Positions 53,749-62,482 are shown, counted from the stretch's first letter. The stretch is DNA of 64,000 nt from JBBKXJ01 sp037969395 (GCA_037969395.1 JBBKXJ010000257.1:11298-75297), one strand, 5' to 3'. Notes: generated from the sequence alone by a model not told the origin. Numbers and translations are program-made.

Positions 53749-55017
53749 CTACTTTGCAGAAATAAACTCCGGGTAGGCTTCCATACCACACTCGGAAAGA
53801 TCACCCCCATCGTACTCCTCTTCCTCACTGACGCGTATGCCCATGACAAGTTTCAGCACGCTCCACACAATCAGGCTGGTGCCAAACACCCAAACGAAAA
53901 TTGTGGCGGCTCCTAGCAATTGACCGCTGAAGCTGACATCGGCGTTGGTCAGCGGCACTGCCAGTAAGCCCCATAAACCCACTGTGCCATGCACCGAGAT
54001 GGCGCCAACCGGGTCATCGATTCTGACCTTGTCTAATAACACGATAGAGAATACCACCAGCACACCGCCGACCGCGCCAATACCGGTCGCCGCCAACGCT
54101 CCGGGTGTTGACGGCTCTGCGGTGATAGCGACCAGCCCGGCGAGCGCGCCGTTCAACGCCATTGTCAGGTCGGCCTTGCCGAACATAAAGCGACCGACCA
54201 GCATTGCCGCAATCAGCCCGCCGGCAGCAGCCATATTAGTATTCAGAAACACCATAGCTACACTGTTTGCCGAGGCGATATCGCCGAGCTTCAGAACCGA
54301 GCCGCCGTTAAAGCCAAACCAGCCCATCCACAGAATGAACATGCCGAGTGTCGCCATAGGCAAATTTGCACCGGGAATGGGGTGTACTTCGCCATTGGCG
54401 CCGTATTTACCCTTGCGAGCACCTAGTAACAGCACGCCTGCCAGTGCAGCAGCCGCACCAGCCATATGCACGATGCCCGAGCCGGCAAAATCCGAGAAGC
54501 CGGCATCGCCGAGGTTGTACATGCCGAACACATCGGCACCGTTCCAGGTCCAACTGCCTTCCATAGGATAAATAAAGCCGGTCATTACCACGGCAAAGGC
54601 AAGGAATGCCCACAGCTTCATGCGTTCGGCTACGGCGCCGGAAACAATCGACATAGCGGTTGCGACAAACACTACCTGGAAGAAAAAGTCAGAGGGGGCG
54701 GCATATACGGAATCTCCGTCGAAACCGTTTTCGGTGGAGGCTGCAAGCGCTTCCTTCACCAGGGTTTCACCACCTTGTATGCCGCTGAGGAACAGCGTGC
54801 CGTCATACATAATCATGTAGCCGCACAGCATGTACATCAAACACGATATAGAATACAGGGCAACGTTTTTAGTCAGTATTTCCGCGGTGTTCTTGGTGCG
54901 CACAAGGCCGCCTTCCAACATGGAAAAGCCGGCGGCCATCCACATAACCAGGGCACCGCACATTAAAAAATAAAATGTGTCGATAGCATACTGTAGTTCA
55001 AATATTTGGTTTTCCAT
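53749..55017 (-). CDS. amtB: Ammonium transporter AmtB
   Basis: A 422-residue Amt channel with 11 membrane helices. The pore histidines lie in SGIVHMAGAAAA and ISVHGTVGLWG; the external Phe/Trp gate and the conserved KYGANGEVHPIPGANLP loop are present. The C-terminal cytoplasmic tail, where PII docks, is intact and unusually acidic (SEEEEYDGGD). The PII gene lies 64 bases upstream on the same strand, the expected glnB/K-amtB pairing. Confidence 0.96.
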   Translation of the reverse strand: MENQIFELQYAIDTFYFLMCGALVMWMAAGFSMLEGGLVRTKNTAEILTKNVALYSISCLMYMLCGYMIMYDGTLFLSGIQGGETLVKEALAASTENGFDGDSVYAAPSDFFFQVVFVATAMSIVSGAVAERMKLWAFLAFAVVMTGFIYPMEGSWTWNGADVFGMYNLGDAGFSDFAGSGIVHMAGAAAALAGVLLLGARKGKYGANGEVHPIPGANLPMATLGMFILWMGWFGFNGGSVLKLGDIASANSVAMVFLNTNMAAAGGLIAAMLVGRFMFGKADLTMALNGALAGLVAITAEPSTPGALAATGIGAVGGVLVVFSIVLLDKVRIDDPVGAISVHGTVGLWGLLAVPLTNADVSFSGQLLGAATIFVWVFGTSLIVWSVLKLVMGIRVSEEEEYDGGDLSECGMEAYPEFISAK

Positions 55018-55081
55018 GGTCAGCTCTCCAAAGGGCTGCTGTTTTTACAGTGAAAGATAAGGGCAAGACGGCATGCAGGGA

Positions 55082-55420
55082 CTAGATCGCATCTCGTCCC
55101 GTTTCGCCGGTGCGGATACGGATGGCCTGCTCCAGCGTCGCGACAAAGATTTTACCGTCGCCTATCTTGCCGGTGCTTGCCGCGTTGCTAATCGCTTCTA
55201 TGGTTTGATCGAGCAGCTGCGCGGCAACTGCCACTTCGATTTTCACCTTGGGTAAAAAATCGACCACATACTCGGCGCCTCGATACAATTCGGTATGACC
55301 TTTTTGCCGGCCAAAGCCTTTCACTTCGGTAACAGTAATACCTTGTACGCCGATGTCAGACAGCGCTTCGCGAACATCATCAAGCTTGAACGGTTTGACC
55401 ACTGCGGTGATCATCTTCAT
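55082..55420 (-). CDS. glnB: PII nitrogen regulatory protein (copy 2), AmtB partner
   Basis: A 112-residue PII protein almost identical to copy 1, with Tyr51 in the T-loop. Start at 55420 with a clear AGGAGA ribosome site; the open frame to 55510 overlaps the porin gene. Placement between the porin gene and amtB argues that this is the ammonium-channel regulator (GlnK role), while symbol use between the two copies is arbitrary. Main differences from copy 1 are in residues 60-85. Confidence 0.95.
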   Translation of the reverse strand: MKMITAVVKPFKLDDVREALSDIGVQGITVTEVKGFGRQKGHTELYRGAEYVVDFLPKVKIEVAVAAQLLDQTIEAISNAASTGKIGDGKIFVATLEQAIRIRTGETGRDAI

Positions 55421-55455
55421 GGTTTTCTCCTGGGCCGTGCTGAAAAATAGGGGCG

Positions 55456-56166
55456 TTATAAACTCTTTGAAACGCTGAACACTACGCGGCCTTCGCACCA
55501 CGCCTTGCAATCATCGTCGTCGATATTGGTGCCGACATAAGCCAGCGAAAGGCCAATAGCGTCCATCTCGGTTGACACGCCGATTGAATAATCCACGTAG
55601 GCATCATCACCCGATTCCGCGCCGATAAAACTGCTGAATGAATCTTCGCCGTCAAACAGGTTGTAGCCCGCGTGCGCGTCCACCGAAAAATTCTCAGCCA
55701 GAGCCAAGCTGTAGTCGCCGTAGAAATAGTAGTAGGCATCGGTGTCGCCGAAATATTCTGGCGAATAGTTGACCCCTACGGTGGCGTCGAAGAAGCTGAC
55801 CGACCCGTAGATTTCGGTATAGTCGAAGTTAGAATTCGAATCGCCCGGATACTGATAATGCAAAAGACCCACATCGAAAGTTACGTCTTCACTGGCTTCA
55901 AAGCCGTAACCGGCGTAAACATCGAGTTCCATATTGACCTCGGTGGTTTCGAATTCGACGTTGGAACCCCAAACGCCGGCGTAAAAGCCGCTATCGTGGG
56001 TATAGTCAAAGCCGCCTTGAATGGCCGGTAATTCCGAGCTTTGGCTGATGCCGCGAAACGTGTAATCGGTGGTTAGCGCGACGTTACCGCTCACCTCCGC
56101 CAGCGCTGTTGCCGCCGAAATGGTTAGTCCGGCCGCCACGACTACTGCTGTGGTAGTTATCTTCAT
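55456..56166 (-). CDS. TorF-family putative porin
   Basis: A 236-residue outer-membrane beta-barrel of the TIGR02001/TorF family. Signal peptide 1-23 (ending ATALA), then VSGNVALTTDYTFRGISQS, the family hallmark, and alternating strands to the C-terminal VFSVSKSL. Two Cys near the end (DDDCKAWCEG) could form a disulfide. Start 56166 has AAGGA upstream. It heads the glnB-amtB run, 35 bases before glnB, behind the sigma-54 promoter. The barrel may let nitrogen compounds through the outer membrane; that is inference. Confidence 0.9.
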   Translation of the reverse strand: MKITTTAVVVAAGLTISAATALAEVSGNVALTTDYTFRGISQSSELPAIQGGFDYTHDSGFYAGVWGSNVEFETTEVNMELDVYAGYGFEASEDVTFDVGLLHYQYPGDSNSNFDYTEIYGSVSFFDATVGVNYSPEYFGDTDAYYYFYGDYSLALAENFSVDAHAGYNLFDGEDSFSSFIGAESGDDAYVDYSIGVSTEMDAIGLSLAYVGTNIDDDDCKAWCEGRVVFSVSKSL

Positions 56167-56209
56167 TGCGTATCCTTTTAGATAAGATAGAGTTGTATGT
56201 CTGGCGTAC

Positions 56210-56237
56210 AACAGCAGATGCCGTGCCATCTGCTGTT
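56210..56237. promoter_or_regulatory. Sigma-54 promoter of the porin-glnB-amtB operon, inside an inverted repeat
   Basis: On the minus strand TGGCACGGCATCTGCT (56213-56228) matches the -24/-12 consensus at all but one position, with the essential GG and GC ten bases apart. Transcription would start near 56202, 36 bases before the porin start. The same bases lie in a perfect 11-bp dyad (AACAGCAGATG / CATCTGCTGTT, 56210-56237), which could also fold as a hairpin. Confidence 0.7.
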
Positions 56238-56334
56238 TTATCCTTTTTTACAAATAGTTATGGATTGTCAACGACGTTATGACGATAAGTGTGTCACAAA
56301 TAGCGCGCAGATTTGGTGCGACGCAAAGGCCTAA

Positions 56335-56349
56335 GCACCGAAACAGTGC
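56335..56349. promoter_or_regulatory. NtrC-like enhancer site
   Basis: GCACCGAAACAGTGC is GCAC-N7-GTGC, the half-site arrangement of the NtrC consensus. It is about 135 bases upstream of the predicted sigma-54 start, the normal distance. A GGTGC half-site at 56315-56319 may belong to a second, weaker site. Confidence 0.55.
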
Positions 56350-56451
56350 GTTTGTGCAAGAATCATGGCGGCATCGATCAGAGAACAATCTATTTCATGA
56401 TAATTCGACCTCGGGTAGAATGGCAGCACCGACAACTACGGCGCGGCTGGC

Positions 56452-56700
56452 ATGTTAAGAGATCGAATTATCAATCAGTTCAATGAACAACTGAGTAGCC
56501 TGTTCAAGGAACGCGGAACCGAGCAAGGTGGCGAGCTGCAGAAAAGCGTTCACCTGCTGGTACAAAACGTATTCAGCAAGCTGGACCTGGTGACGCGTGA
56601 GGAGTTCGACGCGCAGCAGGAGGTTTTGCAAAAAACCCAAGCTCGGGTGGCCGAGCTTGAGGCCGACCTGGAACAATTGATAGAAACCACCCAGCACTAA
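56452..56700 (+). CDS. ubiK: Ubiquinone biosynthesis accessory factor UbiK (YqiC)
   Basis: An 82-residue BMFP-family protein with an N-terminal amphipathic helix (LRDRIINQFNEQLSSLF) and a C-terminal coiled coil (REEFDAQQEVLQKTQARVAELEADLEQLI) that trimerises. UbiK works with UbiJ in aerobic ubiquinone synthesis. It sits between the porin and yifB. Confidence 0.92.
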   Translation: MLRDRIINQFNEQLSSLFKERGTEQGGELQKSVHLLVQNVFSKLDLVTREEFDAQQEVLQKTQARVAELEADLEQLIETTQH

Positions 56701-56763
56701 GCGCCGCAGAGCGCAATAAAACCCGGCACGGCCGGGATATCCGCATCCAGGGAAGGAGCAACT

Positions 56764-58290
56764 ATGTCATTAGCGATAGTATTTACCCGCGCCCAGCTGG
56801 GTATAGAAGCGCCGCCGGTAGCGGTTGAAGTGCATCTATCCGGCGGCTTACCCAGCTTTACTATCGTCGGCCTGCCGCAAACGGCGGTAAAAGAAAGCAA
56901 AGACAGAGTTCGCAGCGCTATTCTCAATGCGCATTTCGATTTTCCAGCCAGCAGAGTGACCGTCAATCTCGCTCCGGCCGATTTGCCGAAGAGCGGTGGC
57001 CGTTACGATCTTGCGATTGCGCTAGGTATTCTGGTGGCCTCGGGACAAGTGCCGAAGCAGCGGTTGGAAGATATGGAATTCTATGCCGAGCTGGCATTGT
57101 CTGGTGCGCTGCGCTCGATCGACGGGGTGTTACCTGCCGTGGTGCAATCCCACAAGGCGTTGCGTGCGGTCGTCATCGCACCGCAAAACGGCGCGGAAGC
57201 CGGCATGGTACAAGACGCCGAAGTCTACTGCGCCGCGCACTTGCTGGATGTGTGCGCACACTTAAACGGCAACAGGAAGCTGCCGCTCAATAATGCGGTC
57301 ACGCCCCTGAGCGTCACACCTTGTGCCGATCTGGCCGACGTTAAAAGCCAGGCCACCGCCAGGCGAGCGCTGGAGATTGCCGCCGCCGGACAGCACAACT
57401 TGCTGTTGGTCGGCCCGCCCGGCTCGGGCAAAACCATGTTGGCTAGCCGCATGCCGGGCATTTTGCCACCGCTGAGTGAACAGGAGGCGCTGCAGGTGGC
57501 TTCAGTTTATTCGATTAGTAAGCACCCGACCGAGCTGGCGTTGCGCCAGCAGCGGCCGTTTCGCTCTCCTCACCATACTGCTTCGGGCGTAGCGCTGGTC
57601 GGTGGCGGCAGTCCGCCCCGGCCTGGAGAAATATCTCTTGCGCACCACGGAATTTTATTTCTCGATGAACTGCCGGAGTTTCCGCGACATGTACTGGAGG
57701 TACTGCGCGAGCCGATGGAGTCCGGCAATATTCGGATTTCGCGCGCGGCACATCAGGTGGATTTCCCCGCCCGCTTCCAGCTCATCGCCGCGATGAATCC
57801 ATGCCCTTGCGGCTATTTCGGCAGCAACGACCGTCATTGCCGTTGCACCCCCGATCAGGTACAGCGTTACCGTGATCGCATCTCCGGGCCACTGCTGGAC
57901 CGCATCGACTTGCACGTCAATGTGCCGCGTGTCAGGGCTCAGGAGTTAAGCGACGACAAGGGAGACTGCGAAACCAGCGCGACCGTATTGCACCGCGTGA
58001 CGAACGCAGGCCAGCGGCAACATGCGCGCGACGGCCACGCCAATGCCCTGCTCAGTGGCAAAGCGCTAGCCACAGCTTGTGTACTGAAAGAATCAGACCG
58101 TCAGCTGTTAAATTCAGCAATGGAGCGATTGCAACTATCGGCGCGGGCTTATCACCGCATTTTGCGCGTGGCGCGCACCATTGCCGACCTGGAGGGTGAT
58201 GCGACCATCGCAACTCGGCATCTAACGGAAGCGCTTAGCTATCGCGTGCTGGACCGGCAGATCAGCGCACTACAACAAAACGCTTCCTGA
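56764..58290 (+). CDS. comM: YifB/ComM-type AAA+ Mg-chelatase-like protein
   Basis: A 508-residue protein of the ComM/YifB family, a hexameric helicase that extends branch migration in natural transformation. N-terminal Lon-like domain (LGIEAPPVAVEVHLSGGLPSFTIVGLP), Walker A GPPGSGKT, the HHTASGVALVGGG sensor region, and a zinc-like CPCGYFGSNDRHCRC motif. The C-terminal Mg_chelatase_C region is complete. It does not prove competence by itself, since the gene is widespread. Confidence 0.94.
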   Translation: MSLAIVFTRAQLGIEAPPVAVEVHLSGGLPSFTIVGLPQTAVKESKDRVRSAILNAHFDFPASRVTVNLAPADLPKSGGRYDLAIALGILVASGQVPKQRLEDMEFYAELALSGALRSIDGVLPAVVQSHKALRAVVIAPQNGAEAGMVQDAEVYCAAHLLDVCAHLNGNRKLPLNNAVTPLSVTPCADLADVKSQATARRALEIAAAGQHNLLLVGPPGSGKTMLASRMPGILPPLSEQEALQVASVYSISKHPTELALRQQRPFRSPHHTASGVALVGGGSPPRPGEISLAHHGILFLDELPEFPRHVLEVLREPMESGNIRISRAAHQVDFPARFQLIAAMNPCPCGYFGSNDRHCRCTPDQVQRYRDRISGPLLDRIDLHVNVPRVRAQELSDDKGDCETSATVLHRVTNAGQRQHARDGHANALLSGKALATACVLKESDRQLLNSAMERLQLSARAYHRILRVARTIADLEGDATIATRHLTEALSYRVLDRQISALQQNAS

Positions 58291-58296
58291 CCAGGT

Positions 58297-59073
58297 TTAT
58301 TGCGGCACAAACGCCCGCTCAATGACATAATGACCGATATTGCCGCGCCGCGTTTCCACAAAACCGCGCGCGTCGAGCAGCGCGCCGACATCTTTTAACA
58401 TCGCCGGACTGCCACACAACATAAAGCGGTCGTCTTGCAGGTTGGGCTCAGCAATATTCAAATCGCGAAACAGTTTGCCGCTGTCGATCAAATCGGTGAG
58501 TCTGCCGCGATTGCGGTAATCCTCGCGCGTGACGGTGGGATAATACAGCAGCTTGTCTCTCACCTCATCGCCAAAAAACTCGTTGTCGGGCAAGTCTTCG
58601 GTAATCATTTGCTGATAGGCCAGTTCTGCGCTGTGGCGGCAACCGTGCGCCAATATGACCTTGTCGAACCGCTCATAGGTTTGCGGGTCTTTTATGATGC
58701 TAATAAACGGCGCAAGCCCGGTGCCAGTGGCTAGCAAGTACAGGTGCCGCCCCGGCAATAAATGATCGACTACCAGCGTGCCAGTGGGTTTGCGGCTGAC
58801 CAGTATGTCATCTCCCACCTGTATATTTTGTAGCTTCGAGGTCAACGGCCCATCCGGCACCTTAATGCTAAAGAATTCCAGCTCATCTTCGTAGTTAGCG
58901 CTCGCTATGCTGTAGGCACGCAGCAGTGGACGGCCGTCCTCACGCTGTAAACCCAGCATGGTAAAGTGGCCATTCTCAAAACGAAAACCCGGGTCACGCG
59001 TTGTGGTGAAGCTGAACAGATTATCGGTCCAGTGACGCACGCCGGTGACTTGTTCGGTTGCAATAGTTGTCAC
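58297..59073 (-). CDS. fpr: Ferredoxin--NADP+ reductase
   Basis: A 258-residue FAD enzyme of the bacterial FPR type: RAYSIASANYEDELEFFS for FAD, the NADP-binding LLATGTGLAPFISII, and the C-terminal YVIERAFVPQ. It starts with GTG behind GGGAG. In Pseudomonas fpr is regulated by FinR under oxidative stress; here it is separated by over 500 bases from the next gene and converges with comM. Confidence 0.93.
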   Translation of the reverse strand: MTTIATEQVTGVRHWTDNLFSFTTTRDPGFRFENGHFTMLGLQREDGRPLLRAYSIASANYEDELEFFSIKVPDGPLTSKLQNIQVGDDILVSRKPTGTLVVDHLLPGRHLYLLATGTGLAPFISIIKDPQTYERFDKVILAHGCRHSAELAYQQMITEDLPDNEFFGDEVRDKLLYYPTVTREDYRNRGRLTDLIDSGKLFRDLNIAEPNLQDDRFMLCGSPAMLKDVGALLDARGFVETRRGNIGHYVIERAFVPQ

Positions 59074-59591
59074 GTTTCTCTCCCATGGCTAAAGCTTGTT
59101 ATATGTTAAGTTAGCGCAGGATTTGATATAAGTGAAATACATATAAATTATATTCTTATATCTCTTATAGCTATAAACGCCAGTTAAAGAAGCTCGCGTA
59201 AATGCCAGTGCGTAATTCAATTGGCGCGCTGAAAACCTATAATTTCAACATGAACTCAAGTTGGCAGATTCGGTGTGAGGAGTTGCTGCCAGCAAGGCAG
59301 CTGCCAGTCATCGCATCGCACTTCCTGCGGCATTAGCAATAGCTCACTACCAATGGTGTATTTAACGGATTGCTCCAGCGCGACTGAGTTGCCACGAGTG
59401 CTGTGGTTTGTCGCGCTGTGGGCGGATGGTGTTGCGACCAAGGCGGTGATCGGGTTTGTTATTCGGGCTTGGTTGCTGTAGGTGTAAGCAGCATTGAGCA
59501 TGCGGCCAGGACTGAATTTCCGCTACAACGCTGTGCTATGGTACGGTAGTTTGTAGTCGACTGTCCTTTCCAACTATTACCGGGAGCCCTC
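59074..59591. other. Intergenic region between fpr and usp
   Basis: A very AT-rich tract (59105-59180), probably the fpr promoter region, is followed by normal composition. Two overlapping open frames (about 59256-59501 minus and 59275-59481 plus) have no ribosome site and no family I recognise, so I do not call them. A short gene cannot be excluded. Confidence 0.5.
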
Positions 59592-60005
59592 ATGTTCAAA
59601 ACAATTGCAATACCCATCGACCTTGCCCACGTCGACAAACAACAGAAAGCGATTGCTATCGCGGCCGATATGGCCAAGTCTTACCAGGCTTCAGTGGTGC
59701 TGGTCGGGGTGACTACCACGGCCCCCAGCAGCCTCGCTCACGACCCGGAAGAGTATGCGCAAAAGCTGGCCGATCTTGCCGCAGAGCAGTCGAAGACGCT
59801 AGGCGTCACGCTAGCCAGCAAGGCAGTTGCCAGTGTCGACATCAGTATCGATTTAGAAAAGCAACTAGACCGTGTTGTACACGAAATCGGGGCCGACCTT
59901 GTGGTGATGGCCACGCATGTGCCCGGCTTGCATGACTTTTTGTTCAGGTCACATACGAAATACTTTGCGTCGCATACTGATGTATCGGTGCTCATCGTTC
60001 GGTAG
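59592..60005 (+). CDS. Universal stress protein
   Basis: A 137-residue single-domain UspA-fold protein: FKTIAIPIDLAHVDKQQKAI at the start and a C-terminal LFRSHTKYFASHTDVSVLIVR. The Gly-rich ATP loop G2xG9xG(S/T) is replaced by FRSHTKYFASHT, so it probably does not bind ATP. GGGAG precedes the ATG. Confidence 0.88.
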   Translation: MFKTIAIPIDLAHVDKQQKAIAIAADMAKSYQASVVLVGVTTTAPSSLAHDPEEYAQKLADLAAEQSKTLGVTLASKAVASVDISIDLEKQLDRVVHEIGADLVVMATHVPGLHDFLFRSHTKYFASHTDVSVLIVR

Positions 60006-60042
60006 TTAGCCGCGTCGTAATGGCTGTTAACTTTGAACCGAG

Positions 60043-60093
60043 GGGCACACACCTTAGTCTACCTGGCGTTGACGCTTAAATAGGTGTGTGCCC
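60043..60093. terminator. Long inverted repeat between convergent usp and VOC genes
   Basis: GGGCACACACCT and AGGTGTGTGCCC pair perfectly over 12 bp around a 27-base loop that itself contains GCGTTGACGC. It lies between convergent stops, so a bidirectional terminator is likely, though without T-runs. Confidence 0.55.
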
Positions 60094-60102
60094 TTGCACT
60101 AT

Positions 60103-60897
60103 CTAATTGCGTGGTCCAACCAACGAAAACGCAGCGCCTTGCGGGTCCATGCCATTCATTGCAAACTCGCCGCCGGGAATTTCCATTGGCTGCTGTGTGA
60201 TCTGACCGCCATTTTCCTCTATCGCTTTACACGCTGCATCGATACCGGCCACACGGAAATAATAGGACCAGGCCGAGACCGGCATCTCATCCGGGCGCGG
60301 CATTACGGCGCCGATCATGCCGGGACCATGATGGAAGAACTGATATTTTCCCATAGGCCCCATATCCATGTCCTCTTCCTGGCGCCAGCCGAACTGGTCG
60401 GTGTAAAAGGCCACTGCACCGGCCTGATCGGTGGTGGCAAGTTCGTTCCAGGCGCAATGGCCAATCATGGGCTCAGTCGCCGCAAAAGCATTGCTGGTAG
60501 CATCCGGGTTGTCTGCTGGAGGTGTGGGTTTCATGATATAGAACATTACGCCCTGCGGGTCGGCCACTAAGGCGATGCGGCCAACATCAGGTATATCCGA
60601 TGCTGCCATATGTATGCTGCCACCCGCCGCCTCGATAGACTTTGCCGAGGCATCGACATCGTCTACATTGATATAACCCATCCAGCAGGGCTGCGCACCA
60701 TTCGACTTCATTTCATCGGTGAGCGGCATCAGCCCGCCGACGGCTTCTTTGTTTGCCGAAAACACGCGGTAATCCATATCTTCCACGCCACTATCCTCGA
60801 ATGTCCAGCCGAGAATTTTCGTGTAAAAATTCTGCGCCTTATCGGCATCGTTTGTCATTAACTCATACCAGATGAAATCGCCATGCTTGTTTGACAT
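60103..60897 (-). CDS. Two-domain VOC (glyoxalase-like) protein
   Basis: A 264-residue protein of two tandem VOC modules: residues about 5-120 (GDFIWYELMTNDADKAQNFYTKILGW) and 138-262 (GHCAWNELATTDQAGAVAFYTDQFGW). The family includes metal-dependent lyases and resistance proteins; the second module keeps the His/Glu pattern at the expected positions. Substrate unknown. It ends a minus-strand series of small stress-type genes. Confidence 0.9.
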   Translation of the reverse strand: MSNKHGDFIWYELMTNDADKAQNFYTKILGWTFEDSGVEDMDYRVFSANKEAVGGLMPLTDEMKSNGAQPCWMGYINVDDVDASAKSIEAAGGSIHMAASDIPDVGRIALVADPQGVMFYIMKPTPPADNPDATSNAFAATEPMIGHCAWNELATTDQAGAVAFYTDQFGWRQEEDMDMGPMGKYQFFHHGPGMIGAVMPRPDEMPVSAWSYYFRVAGIDAACKAIEENGGQITQQPMEIPGGEFAMNGMDPQGAAFSLVGPRN

Positions 60898-60953
60898 TTT
60901 GTCTCTCCTTACGGTGGGGTTGGGATCGCTCAGTGTTTAGTAGCGATGCTGTA

Positions 60954-61325
60954 CTATTTTTCCAGCGTCACTACCGGTGTAAAACCGCCATAAATGAGGC
61001 GCCTGCCATCGAACGGCATCGGATTCTTCTGCGGGTCCATGCGCGGATCGGTTTTCATCAACTCGTCCATTTTCCCCATTGCTGCATCGCGCGTGGCTTT
61101 GTCCGGCCATTCGATCCAGGAGAACAGCACCGCCTCGTCTTCTTTGGCTTTAACGGCAGCAAAAAAGTCCGTGGTCTTGCCCCTGGGTACATCATCCTGC
61201 CAGCATTCAAGAATGCGGTTAGCCCCCAACTCCATGAACGCCGCATCGGCCTTGTTCGCGTGTTCGATAAACTCTTCTTTTTTCGCCTTTGGGCAAGCTA
61301 AAACGAAACCGTCTATATAAGTCAT
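60954..61325 (-). CDS. DUF1428 domain-containing protein
   Basis: A 123-residue protein of the DUF1428 (dimeric alpha-beta barrel) family: YIDGFVLACPKAKKEEFIEH, LECWQDDVPRGKTTDF, and KNPMPFDGRRLIYGGF at the C-terminus. No activity is established for the family. Its ATG overlaps the stop of the SRPBCC gene by four bases, so the two are translationally coupled. Confidence 0.93.
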   Translation of the reverse strand: MTYIDGFVLACPKAKKEEFIEHANKADAAFMELGANRILECWQDDVPRGKTTDFFAAVKAKEDEAVLFSWIEWPDKATRDAAMGKMDELMKTDPRMDPQKNPMPFDGRRLIYGGFTPVVTLEK

Positions 61326-61786
61326 TTCTCTTCTCCTAGTTCACAGGAAAGGTTGTCGAGCGCCGCGCCGAACCCACTGCGGGTATCAGCTAACATTTCT
61401 TCATCGCCCATTGCTGCCACTTGAATGGTGGCCTTCAGCGCTGAGCCCTGCTTTGTTGCAGAAAACTCCAGCGTATGCAGCGCGCCCGAGAGGGTAGCGT
61501 CACCCATTGAAACGCGCTCTGAATAGACGATTCGTTCATTCGGTTTTATGTCAAGATAAACAGCTTCGACCAGAAACTGAGGGTCATCTTTTGCGCCACA
61601 GCGCTGCAGGTCCTTGCCGCCTATTTCGAAATTCGACTCATCAAATATCAATACGGCGGTGGGCGAGGGTACGCCCCAGCGTACACGCGCGTTCGGGTCG
61701 GCAAAGGCCTGAAAAAGCGCTTCAACAGGAGACTGAAATTCGCGCTCGATAAGCAATGTATCGTGAAATATTTGAGTGTCGCTCAT
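61322..61786 (-). CDS. SRPBCC (AHSA1-type) protein
   Basis: A 154-residue START-like protein: IEREFQSPVEALFQAFADPNARVRWG at the start, and a conserved ...GGKDLQRCGAKDDPQFLVEA... middle cut short here. AHSA1-type proteins bind hydrophobic ligands. Co-translated with the DUF1428 gene. Confidence 0.9.
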   Translation of the reverse strand: MSDTQIFHDTLLIEREFQSPVEALFQAFADPNARVRWGVPSPTAVLIFDESNFEIGGKDLQRCGAKDDPQFLVEAVYLDIKPNERIVYSERVSMGDATLSGALHTLEFSATKQGSALKATIQVAAMGDEEMLADTRSGFGAALDNLSCELGEEK

Positions 61787-61815
61787 AACGAATATCTCTT
61801 TCGATAATTTCAGTT

Positions 61816-61977
61816 TCAGTCATCCAACGTTGGATACCAGTCGCTGCCGCCGTCGGGATAGTCCGCCGGCGCTGTGTGCACCGCGTCGATATGTGACTCA
61901 GGCAACAAAGAGGCATAAAATTTCGCTGCTGCTTCTGCGTTTCTATCGAACCACAGGCAAGTGATTATTTCGGTCAT
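61816..61977 (-). pseudogene. Truncated VOC/PhnB-like protein, 53 residues
   Basis: An ATG with a textbook GGAGGA ribosome site opens a 53-residue frame: TEIITCLWFDRNAEAAAKFYASLLP, then HTAPADYPDGGSDWYPTLDD and stop. The first 50 residues match the N-terminal half of PhnB/3-demethylubiquinone-methyltransferase-like VOC proteins, which are normally about 150 residues. The C-terminal beta sheet is missing; the next gene begins 30 bases later. It is either a decayed remnant or a very small half-VOC protein. Confidence 0.55.
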
Positions 61978-62000
61978 GCTATTCCTCCGTTAGTCCTCCG

Positions 62001-62462
62001 TTATTGTTTACAAGACAAGCTTGCAAACTCCGCCAGCAACGTTTCGAATTGCTCCATTGGTGGAAACTCTTTGAAACTGTGTTGCGCCGGAGTCTTGACC
62101 CACGGCAACTTCTCCGCAGTACAGGTTTCGAGAAACGGCACGAAATCTCTGCGTTCGTCCAGCATCATCGCGCGCACATTGACGAATTCATCCATGCCTG
62201 CCGGGCGAGTAAACATCCAGCTCATGCAATGCGAACAATGGAAGTGCCGATCTTCGCCGTGCAGACCACCGATCACCGGTTCTCCTTTAGTCACGGAGAA
62301 ACCCGAAGCAGGGACTCCGACGCTTAGTGAGAAGGCACTGGCGGACATGCGCTGACAGCCGCTGCAGTGGCAGGCGCTGGTGAATAGCGGTGCGGCGGAA
62401 ATTGCGATGCGAACCCGTCCACAGCGGCAGCCGCCTTGCAGTGGGAGTTTCCAGTTAGACAT
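62001..62462 (-). CDS. GFA/CENP-V family zinc protein
   Basis: A 153-residue protein of the Mss4-like GFA family. The zinc-cysteine pattern is complete: GGCRCGRVRI, CHCSGCQRMSASAF and FHCSHCMSWMF. Named after glutathione-dependent formaldehyde-activating enzyme, most members have unknown substrates. It adjoins a GST gene, which supports a glutathione-linked role. Confidence 0.92.
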   Translation of the reverse strand: MSNWKLPLQGGCRCGRVRIAISAAPLFTSACHCSGCQRMSASAFSLSVGVPASGFSVTKGEPVIGGLHGEDRHFHCSHCMSWMFTRPAGMDEFVNVRAMMLDERRDFVPFLETCTAEKLPWVKTPAQHSFKEFPPMEQFETLLAEFASLSCKQ

Positions 62463-62482
62463 GTTTCCTTCTTTGAGAATGG

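Noticed and set aside
56210..56237. Hairpin as a transcription terminator
   Set aside because: No gene ends before it on either strand; the sigma-54 match and NtrC-like site explain it better.
59256..59501. 81-residue open frame between fpr and usp
   Set aside because: No ribosome site, no family recognised, and an overlapping frame on the other strand is just as long.
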